Below are positions 24,085 through 34,530 of a stretch of 64,000 nt of DNA, piece by piece. Positions within the stretch are counted from its first letter, which is position 1. Every line of letters starts with the position of its first letter. Where the stretch lies: assembly GCA_022747635.1 (NCBI GenBank), contig JAKTNV010000001.1:35235851-35299850 (forward strand). The letters are read 5' to 3'. A program made the translations under genes and the position numbers. This DNA is from Hetaerina americana (taxonomy: Eukaryota; Arthropoda; Insecta; Odonata; Calopterygidae). The notes below the pieces were generated by a model. The model was given only the letters and a program-made list of their open reading frames with translations. It searched no databases and was not told where the DNA came from.

Positions 24085-24246
24085 CTCTGGCGCGAACGGA
24101 GCGGTGGAGGGGGATCTGCCTGGCAGGGTAAGGTGGAGGAGGCTCTTAGCAACAGACCAACACCAACCCCAGTCGCCTGCGGGCTGTCGTTGAGTCAGGA
24201 CACCGTTTTTAGTGAAGCAAGTTTTTTGTCCGCGTCGAAAAACAAA

Positions 24247-24904
24247 ATGAATCTGAATTTAGAGAAACGTTATTCCGTGAAGTTTTGTGCGAAACTCGGG
24301 AAGACGGCAACTGAGACCCTCGATATGATCAAGCAGGCTTATGGGGACACTGCCTTAAGCCGTTCCACAGTATTTGAGTGGCACAAGTTGTTCAAAGAGG
24401 GTAGGGAGCTCGTTGAAGACGACCATCGCTCCGGACGGCCGTCGACGGCGAGAACCGATACGAATGTGGACAGAATGAGGACACTGCTGAACACAGACCG
24501 ACGCTTAACCAGTGAAGAAATGGCAGACCAGTTGGGTCTGTCTGCATCCAACGTCCAACGCATTATTTCACAGGATTTGGCCATGCGCAAGGTGTGCGCC
24601 AAGATGGTGCCGAAAATTCTGCCATGGCGCGCTCGTCGTCAGACAGGTCCTGGCCAAATACGGCGTCGCCACGTTGCCGCACCCGCCCTATTCTCCCGAT
24701 CTGGCACCACCGGACTTCTTCTTCCCCCTGATGAAAAGACAGCTCAAGGGACGACGTTTTGACTCGATAAAGGCCGTTCAAGAGGCTTCGACGAGGGTCA
24801 TCAACGGCATCCCCAAAGAAAATTTCCAGCGGGCGTACGGGGAATGGGAGCAACGTTATACTAAGTGTGTAGCAGCTCAAGGAGCATACTTTGAAGATTA
24901 TTAA
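24247..24904 (+). pseudogene. Mariner transposase, DDD core deleted and frameshifted
   Basis: A cut-and-paste transposase remnant. From ATG 24247 a frame of about 125 codons encodes the N-terminal DNA-binding half: an opening helix-turn-helix (MNLNLEKRYSVKFCAKLGK, then LSRSTVFEWHKLFKEGRE), the linker DDHRSGRPSTA, a second helix-turn-helix (LTSEEMADQLGLSASNVQRI) and DLAMRKVCAKMVPKIL. At about 24615-24625 the frame jumps by one and resumes in the C-terminal part ALVVRQVLAKYGVATL, then HPPYSPDLAPPDFFFPLMK, ending GAYFEDY and TAA at 24904. The catalytic core of mariners is three aspartates (D..D34D); the first two (GDE and HDN blocks) lie in the deleted segment and only the third (LAPPD) remains. 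A deletion of roughly 130 residues plus a frameshift makes it non-functional. Confidence 0.95.
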
Positions 24905-24936
24905 GTCGATGTATGTATTTCAATAAAATTCTTGTG

Positions 24937-24972
24937 AAAAAATCAGTCCTACCAGTTTTGGGTGCGACCTTG
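24937..24972 (-). repeat. Mariner right terminal inverted repeat
   Basis: Read on the minus strand it begins CAAGGTCGCACCCAAAAC and continues TGGTAGGACTGATTTT, matching the left repeat. The TA duplication follows at 24973-24974. Confidence 0.93.
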
Positions 24973-24974
24973 TA

Positions 24975-27599
24975 CGATCAAAATGTTGAAGTCCTACCGT
25001 AAAGTTTCAGGATGTCGTTTGAAACTACCGATGCGTGTTCGATGAAACAGTGTCCTCCCTGCTGTAGATATTTTATGCTAATTAATATTCTAATAGTCTA
25101 AATCGATTAATATTCATTTCGTTTGTATTCTCAGACCTTCTATTACTCACATAACCCATTATTCTGACATCCTCGTGTGTACGTACCTAAACTAAAATGC
25201 TTCCCGCATGTTTGTCACCCGTTTCTTTTTTCGCATTGAATACCCTTACATTAATGCATTCAATACAGCATTCCCTCTGAAAATCACTGGATTTCCAACT
25301 CGTTCTTTCCCTAGTAACCCGAAATATTCTGTCGCCGCGAATTTCTACAATTCCATGGGGAATGGTTAAAAGCTTTTAAGGACTATACGTGTACGCTCTT
25401 GCAAAATCCTCGTTGCTTTGTGTGCGTCTTCGGCGTTTCCCTCGGCCCGCCTCCTCCCACCCAGCGAGCCTGCTGCTAGGCCTGAACTAGGCCTGATAGC
25501 CTCTCGTCTGTTGCAATTTTATGGAATGAAAACGAGCGTCATGGAGGTCCACGCGCGCCGCGTTCGATGAGTCCAATAGATGAGAGCCCTCTCTCTCGTC
25601 TCGTCACTGTCCACGGTGGCCGCTGGTGCTTGCGCCTCGTATTTGCGTTATTTCCACCCCGAAGGTCACCTTATTCTGGGGAGTTCTGAAGTGCCGAGCC
25701 GACCGACCTTTAATGGCTGCTGCTCGTGGTGCCGGCGTTGCCAAGGATCGAGAGATTCTCGGTATTGTTTGGTTCCGGATTTTCCGTCTCCGTTTTGAGG
25801 AACTGCCGGGAATGCTTTATCATCTCGCGCGAATAGTCTAAATGTTTTCCTTCCCCGCCCGTCCTGCGTTAAATTCTTGGCTTTGCGTTCGACACACTGT
25901 TAGAATTCATAGGCGCCGAGCTGGTGATGCTTTCAGCGGGACGGACCTGTGGGTGGGGAAGAGTGCTCGTGATTAGTGCCTGGTAAACAAGTTGCCCATT
26001 CCATCAAGGGGAAGAATTTTATTATACTCTGTGGAAATGTCATCGGGTGTATCGAGGCACATAAGGCGAGCCAATTTTTATTATTTGACTTTGACTCGAA
26101 GGCTGAAGTGAAATTGAGATGCTTTGGGTCAAAAAAATGAAACCTTTGACCTTGATGGCGTGGTGTGGTTAAATATTCTCAGCCAATAGAATAGAGACTT
26201 TTTATTTATGACTTTCGAAGACCTTTCTTGATTTATAGTTTGTGATTGTAGTTTGTGAGCATTTTTGAACCGATTATCTTCTCATTATAGCAATAATAAA
26301 ACAATGAGGTATTATTATAGTCGGCGGAACTCGTTAAATGAATACTATGGTATGGATTTACTACTCTAGGTGCAGAAATAATTCCATTAAAACTTTTAAT
26401 CCTTCATAACATGCGATGACATTGGTGCTTGGTATATTAAATGAGCAAAAGTGTTTAGTTTGACTTTTTATCTAATGATACTGATATGGAAACTATTGCC
26501 ATAGTCAGCCTTACTCGAATTATCGATCGAAAAACATTTTTTCGAGCTCTCGACGAGTATCACCGAAACAATCGGATGGCTATGAGTGTGTTTATTTCAG
26601 TCGAGAGATACAGCCGTCGATCATGTGACTCTTCCTTTAATTGGTCGTTTCATCCGAAATATTTCCAATGCGTGTGAGGGTATTGTGTTTGTTATGGGAC
26701 TTATCCTATTTTACAGTTTAGCCTGGTGATTTAGGGTGTCCAGCTCTAGATACTTTTTCACTAAGGAATGGGATAACTTCAAAAGTTCGATCGACGCTCA
26801 AAAATATCTCGCGAATCCCGAAAGTGCGCATTCGCCCTTTTTGTCGCCACGCAAAAAATTCTGATTCTTGTCGCGTATTTGTCGTGCCCACTTCGAGTAT
26901 CCTGTTTCCAAGTGATGCTCACAGCCTGTGCGTATGGATCTGCTTTTGAAGGACGGCGCTCCCTTCAGTCCTTGATTTCCTGCTTAAGTTTGTGTACGTA
27001 TTTTGTAAGCGGGAGATGACCTCTCCGTGTGGATGTGAACCTCGGCCAGAGATCAGGATGTCCGCGGTATGACCTTCCGTACGAGGTCGTCTTTTCTTCA
27101 CCGGAGGGACGGCGCCTCTCTTCCTGCTCTGGAACCAATGCTAACTCATGCCGGCGGGGTTGCCCTCGCATCTTCCCACTCGGCCCAAATGAGAGAGGGA
27201 TGGAGATTGGAATTGCCTGTGACGCAAGCGCCACGTTTTTCCATCTGGCCATGCCAACAACATTAACTGACCTCCTCAGATTGTTTGGTACGTGATGTTA
27301 TCGAACAGTCTGGTCTGGGGTGTGATCAATTCGAAAGAGGCTTAAGATTTAATAACCGAGTTACTGATATGCGCCAACGCTCTTTAATTTGAAATCACAC
27401 TCCCTTAAACACGACGATGATGATCGTTAGTGCATTTTCTAATTATTATTGACTAATATTAGTCGGTCATATCTATTCACTGATTGGCGACTGGACATTT
27501 TTATAGCCTCTCGGTGCTCCGGCGAAATGTAAATAATGATCAAATTAGGAAATGCTTAGGGTGATCGGCTATCGATTGTTGACGCTGAAGCAGTTGGTG
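24975..27599. other. No genes seen; GC-richer stretch at 25420-25830
   Basis: AT-rich except for a CpG-containing interval near 25420-25830 and another near 27000-27260, where short frames overlap on both strands without domain evidence. GACTAATATTAGTC at 27451-27464 is a perfect 14-bp palindrome. Confidence 0.45.
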
Positions 27600-28023
27600 G
27601 AAGGGTCGTCCTACGCGACACAACGCGTCCGTGTCTCACGTCAGAGTGACTGCTACTCGGACCCCAGCGCGTGATCCTGAGGAAACCGAGGAGTGTGCGT
27701 CACGCGCGCCTCTTGGGAATTGCGCATGCGCCGACGGTCGCGAGAGCGGCGGCTATCAGCTGTGCCTCCCCCACATCCCCTCCCCTTCCCTCCCGCCAAT
27801 CCTCTCCTGTTCCCCCAGCACGCCTTAACGCATCCCCACACTTATTCCATTCCTCAAATACGGCTTGCAGTCGACGGAACCCCCTCCTCGTTTCGACACC
27901 GGCTCTCTTTGTCATTACCAAATTACCGGGTCGCTGCCTGGCGAAAGGTGCGAGGTGTTTCGCGCGTCCAGTCCTCGCGAGGTGCGGCGTGGATCAAAAC
28001 AAACATTGGAAACGCAAGTGAGT
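27600..28023 (+). promoter_or_regulatory. CpG-rich promoter-like block with possible first-exon donor
   Basis: CpG-dense DNA containing TGCGCATGCGCC at 27721-27732, a match to the NRF-1/Erect wing palindrome commonly found in broad animal promoters. At 28018-28023 a consensus splice donor GTGAGT follows CGCAA, so a 5' exon ending at 28017 on the plus strand is plausible. Overlapping Arg/Pro-rich frames (27671-28021, 27693-28028) look like untranslated GC-rich sequence. The next candidate exon on this strand is at 29910. No transcription start can be placed from sequence alone. Confidence 0.38.
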
Positions 28024-29909
28024 TTTAAAGGGGGGCGGGTTGTTTGGAAGGCAGCAGCTGTGGGTCGAAGGCTTCCTGTAGTGATTTCCTGGGTATGCGC
28101 GGGTAATCTAAGGATTTGCCGTGTGGTGAGGGATGGGATCGAGCATTTAATTCTTAGCAGAGGTGAATTAACCAACTACCAGCTATGAGGTGATAAATAT
28201 TTCTTTTGCAGATCGTTAATGTTTTGGTGTTTATAATTCCCAATTTCGATGGAGGCTTCATCTTAAAAATGTGCCGGTGGAAGTTTTTAAGACTGGTGTG
28301 TGTTGGAATGGTAACCGATGTTGTTATTTCAATAACTTATAATAGTTCACTTGTTCATTTTAGGTGACTGAATCGTATCCTGAAAGAATAGTTCAGCGAC
28401 CAGAAAAAATAGCAGATTAGTAGTCGAAAGTTTTTCCAGGATTCAACCAGTCTAATGAGTTTTCCTTTTTTACACCGTAGTTTTGTACGTTTAGTACCAA
28501 CCTATGAATACTGCCAGATTCCCCCAAAATGTTCATTGACTTCCCGAACGGGCAAGTACAACGTGTAAACCGTCCCGGTGAGAGAAGTCTCACCTTTACC
28601 GGTCATTGTACGTGATATTTATTTTCACAAATGGCATGAGCCATTGGCTCCATGTGACGAACGCTCCCAAGTTCTAAGCTATGTTGTTAAATTCATTTGG
28701 TCCCGTCTGAATTTTGCAGCAGTTTTTATGAAATTAATGGATAGAAGGGTTTCGTTTCCAATATTTCAATTATTTTCAGTAGCTTTAGCGACTACTGAGC
28801 ACCTCTGGTCACTTTGTACTGCCCAATATATCCGTTCTATGATATTTGGTCAAACATATAGTTAAGTTTTCATTTTCCCTCAGTTTTCGCTTTCAAATTG
28901 TGCATTGGTTAATGTTTGTTTAATGTAGTCCGACGTGCTCTTCCAAACTTTTAATTAAGCTAGTCCTGGTCACATTATTGAGCCTTGTGTGCTTGTCGAT
29001 CCACTGTTGCAGGTTCAAAAGTCACTGTGATCATGGCCTTATGATTTTTAACATGTCTTTGTATTCATCTACAATTGCGATGATCTCTCTGGTTTGAGCA
29101 CTTAAGGCCTGAATGCCGCGGCTACTAGCGTTTAATGTGAGCAAATATACTTGACGACAGTTATGCTAAAAAATCGAATTGGAAGGTTCCTAGAACCGTC
29201 CTCGATTAGGCTTAGGAAATAGAGAATAACCTCACTACTTCGCTGGAGTATAAATAAAGGAAGGAATCCAATGTTAAAGGTGGTCGTGGCTACTGCTCCG
29301 TGCCGCGAACTGATCCTATATCAACCAATCTACGAGTAATTGGATATGCAGTAATAGTTTTTAATTAGGCTACTGTGGAATAATATCAAATTGTTGAAAT
29401 GTACAGTCTCTCTCAACTGACCGCTTTCCATGCCAAGCTTTCTCAAGCCAATGCATACACGTATATCTCCGCAGTGATGTTCACCTTGTTGTTCGAAACA
29501 TTGATATTTTTTTATTCTCCCGTACTAATTCTATGTAATTGTACACATTTTGAGACCTACCCAAGTGCGGAACAGTGAATGATATTTATTGATCATGATG
29601 TGGAAGGTTGTATTCTGGATTCGATGGGGTCGGGGCGATGGGGATAGGATGGGGTGCGGGGCGAGGGGTCTTAACTGTTAGCATCGAGCGCTAACATCGC
29701 ATCTTTCTGGGAGAAACTGCGTATTTATTGTGTGCTATTGTTTCATGCCTTGTGTATCACTGAAGTAGTCATGGTGCCGTAATTGCTTTTAAATTGCCTC
29801 TGAATTCGAGGTTTGAAAGAAGAGTAAAAGAGGGACAAAGTAGTTTAGAGCAGTGATTCTTGGGACATAGACGCTTGTATAATCTACATGTTTATTCTTT
29901 GTCTTTCAG
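28024..29909. other. Non-coding, possibly intronic
   Basis: AT-rich sequence between the promoter-like block and the exon-like segment. No other feature was seen, apart from a G-rich run (GGGGTCGGGGCGATGGGG and similar) near 29625-29665. Confidence 0.4.
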
Positions 29910-29986
29910 GTGAGAAGAAAACTAAGAAGTATTGGTTTCCAGTTACCCTAATTGTCAACTTCATCTTTTGTGGACTCTTCAAAGAG
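29910..29986 (+). CDS. Candidate internal exon encoding a membrane-type segment
   Basis: A pyrimidine tract TTTATTCTTTGTCTTTCAG ends at 29909, a strong acceptor. The 77 bases after it are open in one frame only (entry in phase 1, exit in phase 0): KKTKKYWFPVTLIVNFIF, then CGLFKE, a basic stretch followed by about 15 hydrophobic residues, as at the start of a transmembrane helix. GTTAGA follows at 29987 as a weak donor. The plus-strand donor at 28018 would leave a frame in phase 1 (27693-28028 frame) that could join, though that ORF may not be coding. The protein is not recognised; a multi-pass transporter is conceivable. The frame stays open to a TAA at about 30028, so an unspliced 46-codon ORF from ATG 29889 is the alternative. 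Confidence 0.35.
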
Positions 29987-30028
29987 GTTAGAAAAATTAT
30001 TAAGCAAACCCATGTCGCGATCCATTAA

Positions 30029-31437
30029 TTAAGTTTGGTCCATGCCGAGTCTATTTCTTAATCATTTTTTCTTCTTGTAAATTCATATCCTCTACCACAG
30101 TATATATTTGGTATCAATCTGTCATATTATCATTCTCATATGAATACTCCTTGATGACCTCAAGGTAAGGCAGTATTATTAATGCAGTCCCTGTTAACTT
30201 GAAAAGAATCAACTTTTCGTTGTCGAATTGTATTGTCCTATTCAGTAGATAATAAGATTGTTTTTAATACATACACTATTGCAGTATACTACAGCTGCTT
30301 GAATTTCGTTCGATAAAATTTTTGTTCTATCCAAGAAGAGGAAGCATTCCTTCTAATTTGAGTACATTGCGTTTCTGTTACACTACTACATTGGTTAACC
30401 TCATTTATAATTTTTACATCCATTTGTTTCCTCAATAAGGTGCGTATCATAAAAATAAATCCGCACAAGTACACTGTAGGTAGTTGTAAATAAAGTATTT
30501 TTTATAAATGAATATTCATATTTTAGTCATATATCAAATCATTCAGTTCATTGCCCAGCTAATCCCAAAAAATTTGGTGACCTGTATTAATTCAGAGGAG
30601 TCATATGATACACATCCCAAGTACATAAGCACGTAAATTATCCTTCGATGCACAAATTGGGCGAAGTTCGCGTTGATTTGACTGGTTTGGATCTTCTTCA
30701 ATGGAAGGAAGACTCAATGGTCAACATTTTGTCAAATTAAAACCGACTGAAATCGTGTGGACCATTATGAAAAGGCCATTTGGTAATAATTTCATGAACA
30801 TTTTCTGATAAAATCCTCACCATTGCACTCAGCGAACAGCTTGCGTGTTCTGTGAGGAAGGAAGAGAGTTGGAATCAACGGAATCAGAAAGCTAGAAACG
30901 GGAAACAATGAAAGCTTTTTCACTTTCTCACAGGGCGTTGTTTTCGCTTAAAAAAGGAGTTGGGTTTTTCAGCTTGCGTTATGTGAGGCTCGGTGAAATT
31001 GGGCCTTCAGTTTCGACAGGAAAATTGCTCTTTCCAGGTCGTTCATCGATCAGTAACACCCCACGATCATTTCTCGGTTTGATTTTGATTACGTAAGAGA
31101 GTTGTACTGGAATTGGGTTATTCTGGAATAGCTATAAACGTTACTCTGAAGGATGGAGGCTGCACGCAGTGGTATTATATATCCTATTCGATATAATAGA
31201 CAGTAATACTTTTTATTTCAATCACTTTGTGCTTTGACAATTATGAGCAGTGTCAAATCGTTTAGGAAAACAAGCGTGTGTCAACGTGCAAACATACTAT
31301 AGATTTAATGCAATACAATCACGGAATCAGAGGAATCATCATTACAATACAAATCGTCCTTCTGCACACTGGCAACAGAAAAGGAAGGTGGGAGCAGGAA
31401 ATACCCAGTCGGTGTATGATTAAGTAATGTGGGAAAC
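30029..31437. other. No genes seen
   Basis: AT-rich, with short frames lacking motifs (for example 30289-30474 minus, 30908-31096 plus). Confidence 0.5.
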
Positions 31438-31800
31438 TTAAGGCGATGAAGTTATTTTGAATATATTGGACGGGTGTTGGCCATTGATTAACCGATTTAA
31501 GAAAGTAGGGAGGCTATCTGCCACTGTTTTATATTGAGGGGTGTCTGTAGGCACACTAATTTTCCTCGAATTTTTGCATCTGGAAAGACAACTCTTGTGT
31601 ACTATTTCATTATTCCAAAATTCAAGAACAGTTGAATTTCCGCGGAGCACGCCATGGTCTTTGGGTCCTCGACAATTTTTCGCGATATGGCCATCCCAAT
31701 ATCTAGAAATAGGTAGACCTGAACTAAATGTCCACATGGAAATACGCGGAAAATCACGAGGAGTAATCAGAATTGGCTATACGTATAATTAAATATTTAA
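31438..31800 (-). mobile_element. LINE ORF1 (gag-like) zinc-knuckle remnant
   Basis: A 99-codon minus-strand frame (31737-31438) reads SGLPISRYWDGHIAKNCRGP and later SCLSRC and PTDTPQYKTVADSLP. This matches the gag-like protein of Jockey/I-type retrotransposons, in which a CCHC knuckle reads 'CFRCxRFGHIAKNCRGPxxC' and the region ends '..S..CP.YK'. The H-x4-C half of the first knuckle is intact (HIAKNC), but its first two cysteines have become P and R, and later cysteines are also lost. Upstream sequence to about 31800 continues the family pattern with a stop. The intact protein coats LINE RNA; this copy cannot fold a normal knuckle. It is an isolated fragment on the opposite strand to the other LINE remnants. 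Confidence 0.72.
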
Positions 31801-33467
31801 AAATCTCATTGTCAAAACTGTGATGGAATTGTGGTTTTGGTCGAGATAAAGACGCAATGTAAAACAAGGTGAGGTAAGGCCATCTATAGTTAAAAATATT
31901 AATAAAGTATTAAACGTAACTATGTGGATAAATGTAGTAGGCATGTAAAAAGTCCTAATTATTATCTATGCGAGAATTAGGATTGAATAACGCTTAAGGT
32001 TTACGGTATATTTTCAGCTGTCGGAAGAGTTATTCACCGTGTTCGGTTTCTGTGTAGATTTTTCGACTCATATCTTGTATGAAATCTTGTGGCAGCTTAC
32101 GTTTGCTTTGTGAAGTAGAATGTTATGATTCCGAGTTGTTTCTTCTGCGGATATGAAAGCAAAGCTAGTGGATCCATTTGTTTCTGGCGTTGAAGTCTCC
32201 TCCCCGAGAGCTTGGCATCTCCCGGTTCGTGTGAGTGAATTGCACGACAGAAATCATGCCGCTGTTGAAGCTGCATACAAATAATAAATTAAACCTGTCG
32301 GAATGCTATCTTCTTAACCTTTGCTTTCTAATTATCTTCGTGAATGGGTGCCGCGCTCAGTGAATAAATCCACGACGGAGGTAATGGAATCGTATGCACG
32401 AGATTGTGATCTCGTTGAGCGAATACAGAGACTATATGAGTGTGTACAGTAGGTGGGGATAATGCAAATGTTTCTTTTGCTCCTAAAGGGATTGTGGAAT
32501 TTGGTCTCGTCGAGAATTAGAACAAATTGTGGGGAAATTCTAAAAGAGGAGGATTTTAACACTCCTTTCGGATGATTTTTAATCATTTAATACAACCCCC
32601 ATGTATTGAAAATCATAAGTGCGTCATGAAGGGCAATTGCTATCGAATCATACAGCTTGCATTCAAATAACTGTTAGAATCTAATGTTGCAAGAATATTT
32701 GAGTAATTTTTGTAAGATCTACTATGTAAATTTTAGATTCTTTTTTTTCATTCAGGACTCAATTGCAATTGCGTTCACATTAAGGATGGCTAGAATTTCA
32801 TTTAGTTACGAACAGAGAAATTGATCGGGAAGTATTGGTGGCGTATGGCTCTTTAGAGTAGCACACTCTTTCTTTCCACCGGCATAATTTAACCACCTTT
32901 CATTCCATGGTGTGAATTTCGACCTCTGCTTTATTTAATATTTTCGGTCGATTTAAGCCTGGCATTTGAAAATATATTTACCGCCGCATTTAATCACATA
33001 AAATCTATATAAACACGCAGGTTTATTTGTTAAAAACATTTCCAATTCACGTAGTTCATAAAAATTTCATGTGTTTGTTGGAAAAACGTGGCAGTTTGAG
33101 CTGTCGAGTCTTAGTGGGTTTCAAACCCTAATTTTATGTCTATCGCCAAATTGATAATGAGGAGGATAAAGATATTCTCGCGTCTTCCATCAAGACCTTG
33201 CTTTGCCGCAAGAGTTTTAATGAATGCCGAGCATAGCGAATAGCATGCCACGCACGGGGCAAGTGAACATTAACTGCAAAGAAGAATGCTGGCTTACGAA
33301 ACGATTTCAGCGGCGATACAATAGTAATAATATACAATAAAGGTCATCTAGAAACTTCGGCTATGCGTAGAGAAGAATGACATGTTACAGATGTGCATTA
33401 AATCCTATTAAGGAGAAGTGGAAATTCATTGCATTGCATTTAGTTACTCCATCTACTTTTTGTGCAG
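31801..33467. other. No genes seen
   Basis: AT-rich sequence with no transposon or coding signature that I can support. Confidence 0.5.
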
Positions 33468-33706
33468 AACGCCTCAAGATGCATCACTGCGTGCTACTGT
33501 CTGTTTTGTTTTTGGTACTCTGTTTCTCGTTTTCGACAGAAGTCGAGTACACATCGTCCTCGGATGCAGAGATGCGGTTATCCTATGGACGGCACGGAAA
33601 TTGTCGGCGAGGTTTGAAGAAGCCGACCCAGAGATTCTTCCTACGTCATCAGAACTCGCGTAAACGTATCTGGACAAACGGATTGAACTGGATGTGGAGA
33701 ACGTGA
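33468..33706 (+). CDS. Candidate secreted small-protein exon (signal peptide)
   Basis: A good acceptor (ACTCCATCTACTTTTTGTGCAG, ending 33467) is followed 11 bases later by an ATG at 33479 with A at -3. The 75-codon ORF begins with a textbook signal peptide: MHHC, hydrophobic core VLLSVLFLVLCFSF, then ST before EVEY, where cleavage is plausible. The remaining 55 residues or so are basic, with one cysteine and paired basics RR, KK and RKR, the last preceding IWTNGLNWMW near the C-terminus and a TGA at 33704-33706. Signal peptide plus dibasic sites resembles a peptide-hormone precursor, but no conserved peptide is recognised. A weak donor (GAG|GTTTGA near 33612) could end coding earlier. The frame extends upstream to 33377, so the splice acceptor is not required. 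Could be chance. Confidence 0.33.
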
Positions 33707-34424
33707 AACGTTCTTCCTCTATTCCCGTCCATTAATTTCGAGAGATGGTTCGGAAAAGTCGTTCACCTGTAGTGTTTTGCAGTGACTGTGCTTGAGGCGG
33801 TTTGGTGTAATGAACTGCATTCTTTGACCAGCATTCGATACGAGATGAGCGATCTTAGTCAGTTGCTTTCGATGGCCACCACTGTTTACTCCTGTGTCCT
33901 TGTTACAGGAGCAGGGAATATTACTGAATTGGATAACCCTACCGTCAGGGTGTAATCAGCTGCATTCCATCAAGACTTCTCTACGCTTGCCTTTTCACCT
34001 ATGTTTTCCTTTGTGTTATATATTCCTCTTTCGCTATGCTTTTCCAGTTATGGTTTATAGAGCTGAGATAAGAGCACCAGGAGTGGCGTAAAGGAACATT
34101 GTGCCATTCTGACCAGAGATTCTGCCAATATTATTCGATAATATTCAAAGTAATGTCTTTGATTATGACGTGACCTCATCAAAACAACTGACTGCGATTC
34201 TTTTTGATTAAGCCGCCAAGCAATCGATATCTGCAAGGTACTCTGCCCCGGAATCCACCTCAAGGGTAAATGGTTATGAGAGTGATTTCGTATCAGAAGA
34301 TATGAAGTATCTACGTCACATACTTCTGAAAGGGTAGTAATTATGCCAATGCCATATTTAGATAATCTGGCCATATGTTTCGGATTCGTGATTCCCGAAA
34401 ATGTTAAGTATACCGAGCAATTAT
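33707..34424. other. No genes seen
   Basis: The minus-strand 162-codon frame 34048-34536 overlaps the SINE head to the right and has no recognised domain. AATATTATTCGATAATATT (34127-34145) is a small palindrome. Confidence 0.45.
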
Positions 34425-34530
34425 TTCTCCAGTTTCGATATCGGATTGCCGCGTCTCGGCAAATCAAAAGTCGCAGTTTCGAATCCTGCGTTGGAAATTT
34501 CCTGTGGCTGTTGTAGCATCTAAATCTGAA
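34425..34530 (+). mobile_element. tRNA-like SINE head, degenerate
   Basis: GTTTCGAATCC (34476-34486) followed by TGC is a near-consensus RNA polymerase III B box. About 40 bases upstream TTCGATATCGGATTGCCGCG resembles a D-arm/A box, and AAATCAAAAGTCGCAG between them resembles the anticodon-to-T-arm region of an arginine-type tRNA. The arms do not pair well enough for a functional tRNA. A decayed tRNA-derived SINE is the likelier reading; its 3' limit is not clear. Confidence 0.45.

Larger units (their letters stand above)
24050..24974 (+). mobile_element. Internally deleted mariner element with both TIRs
   Basis: A complete-ended but shortened Tc1/mariner-family element of 921 bp between TA target-site duplications (24050-24051 and 24973-24974). 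The inverted terminal repeats share CGCACCCAAAA and TGGTAGGACTGATTTT. It encloses a broken transposase gene and ends with an AATAAA-type signal near 24921. Autonomous mariners are about 1.3 kb with a transposase of about 345 residues, so roughly 0.4 kb is missing internally. It cannot make its own enzyme but could in principle have been moved by a related one. A second, older mariner fragment lies at 15.8-16.15 kb. Confidence 0.95.

Noticed and set aside
24563..24880. Minus-strand frame opposite the mariner transposase
   Set aside because: Antisense shadow of the transposase C-terminal half.
34425..34530. Functional tRNA gene
   Set aside because: The acceptor, D and anticodon arms do not pair adequately; a decayed SINE head fits better.
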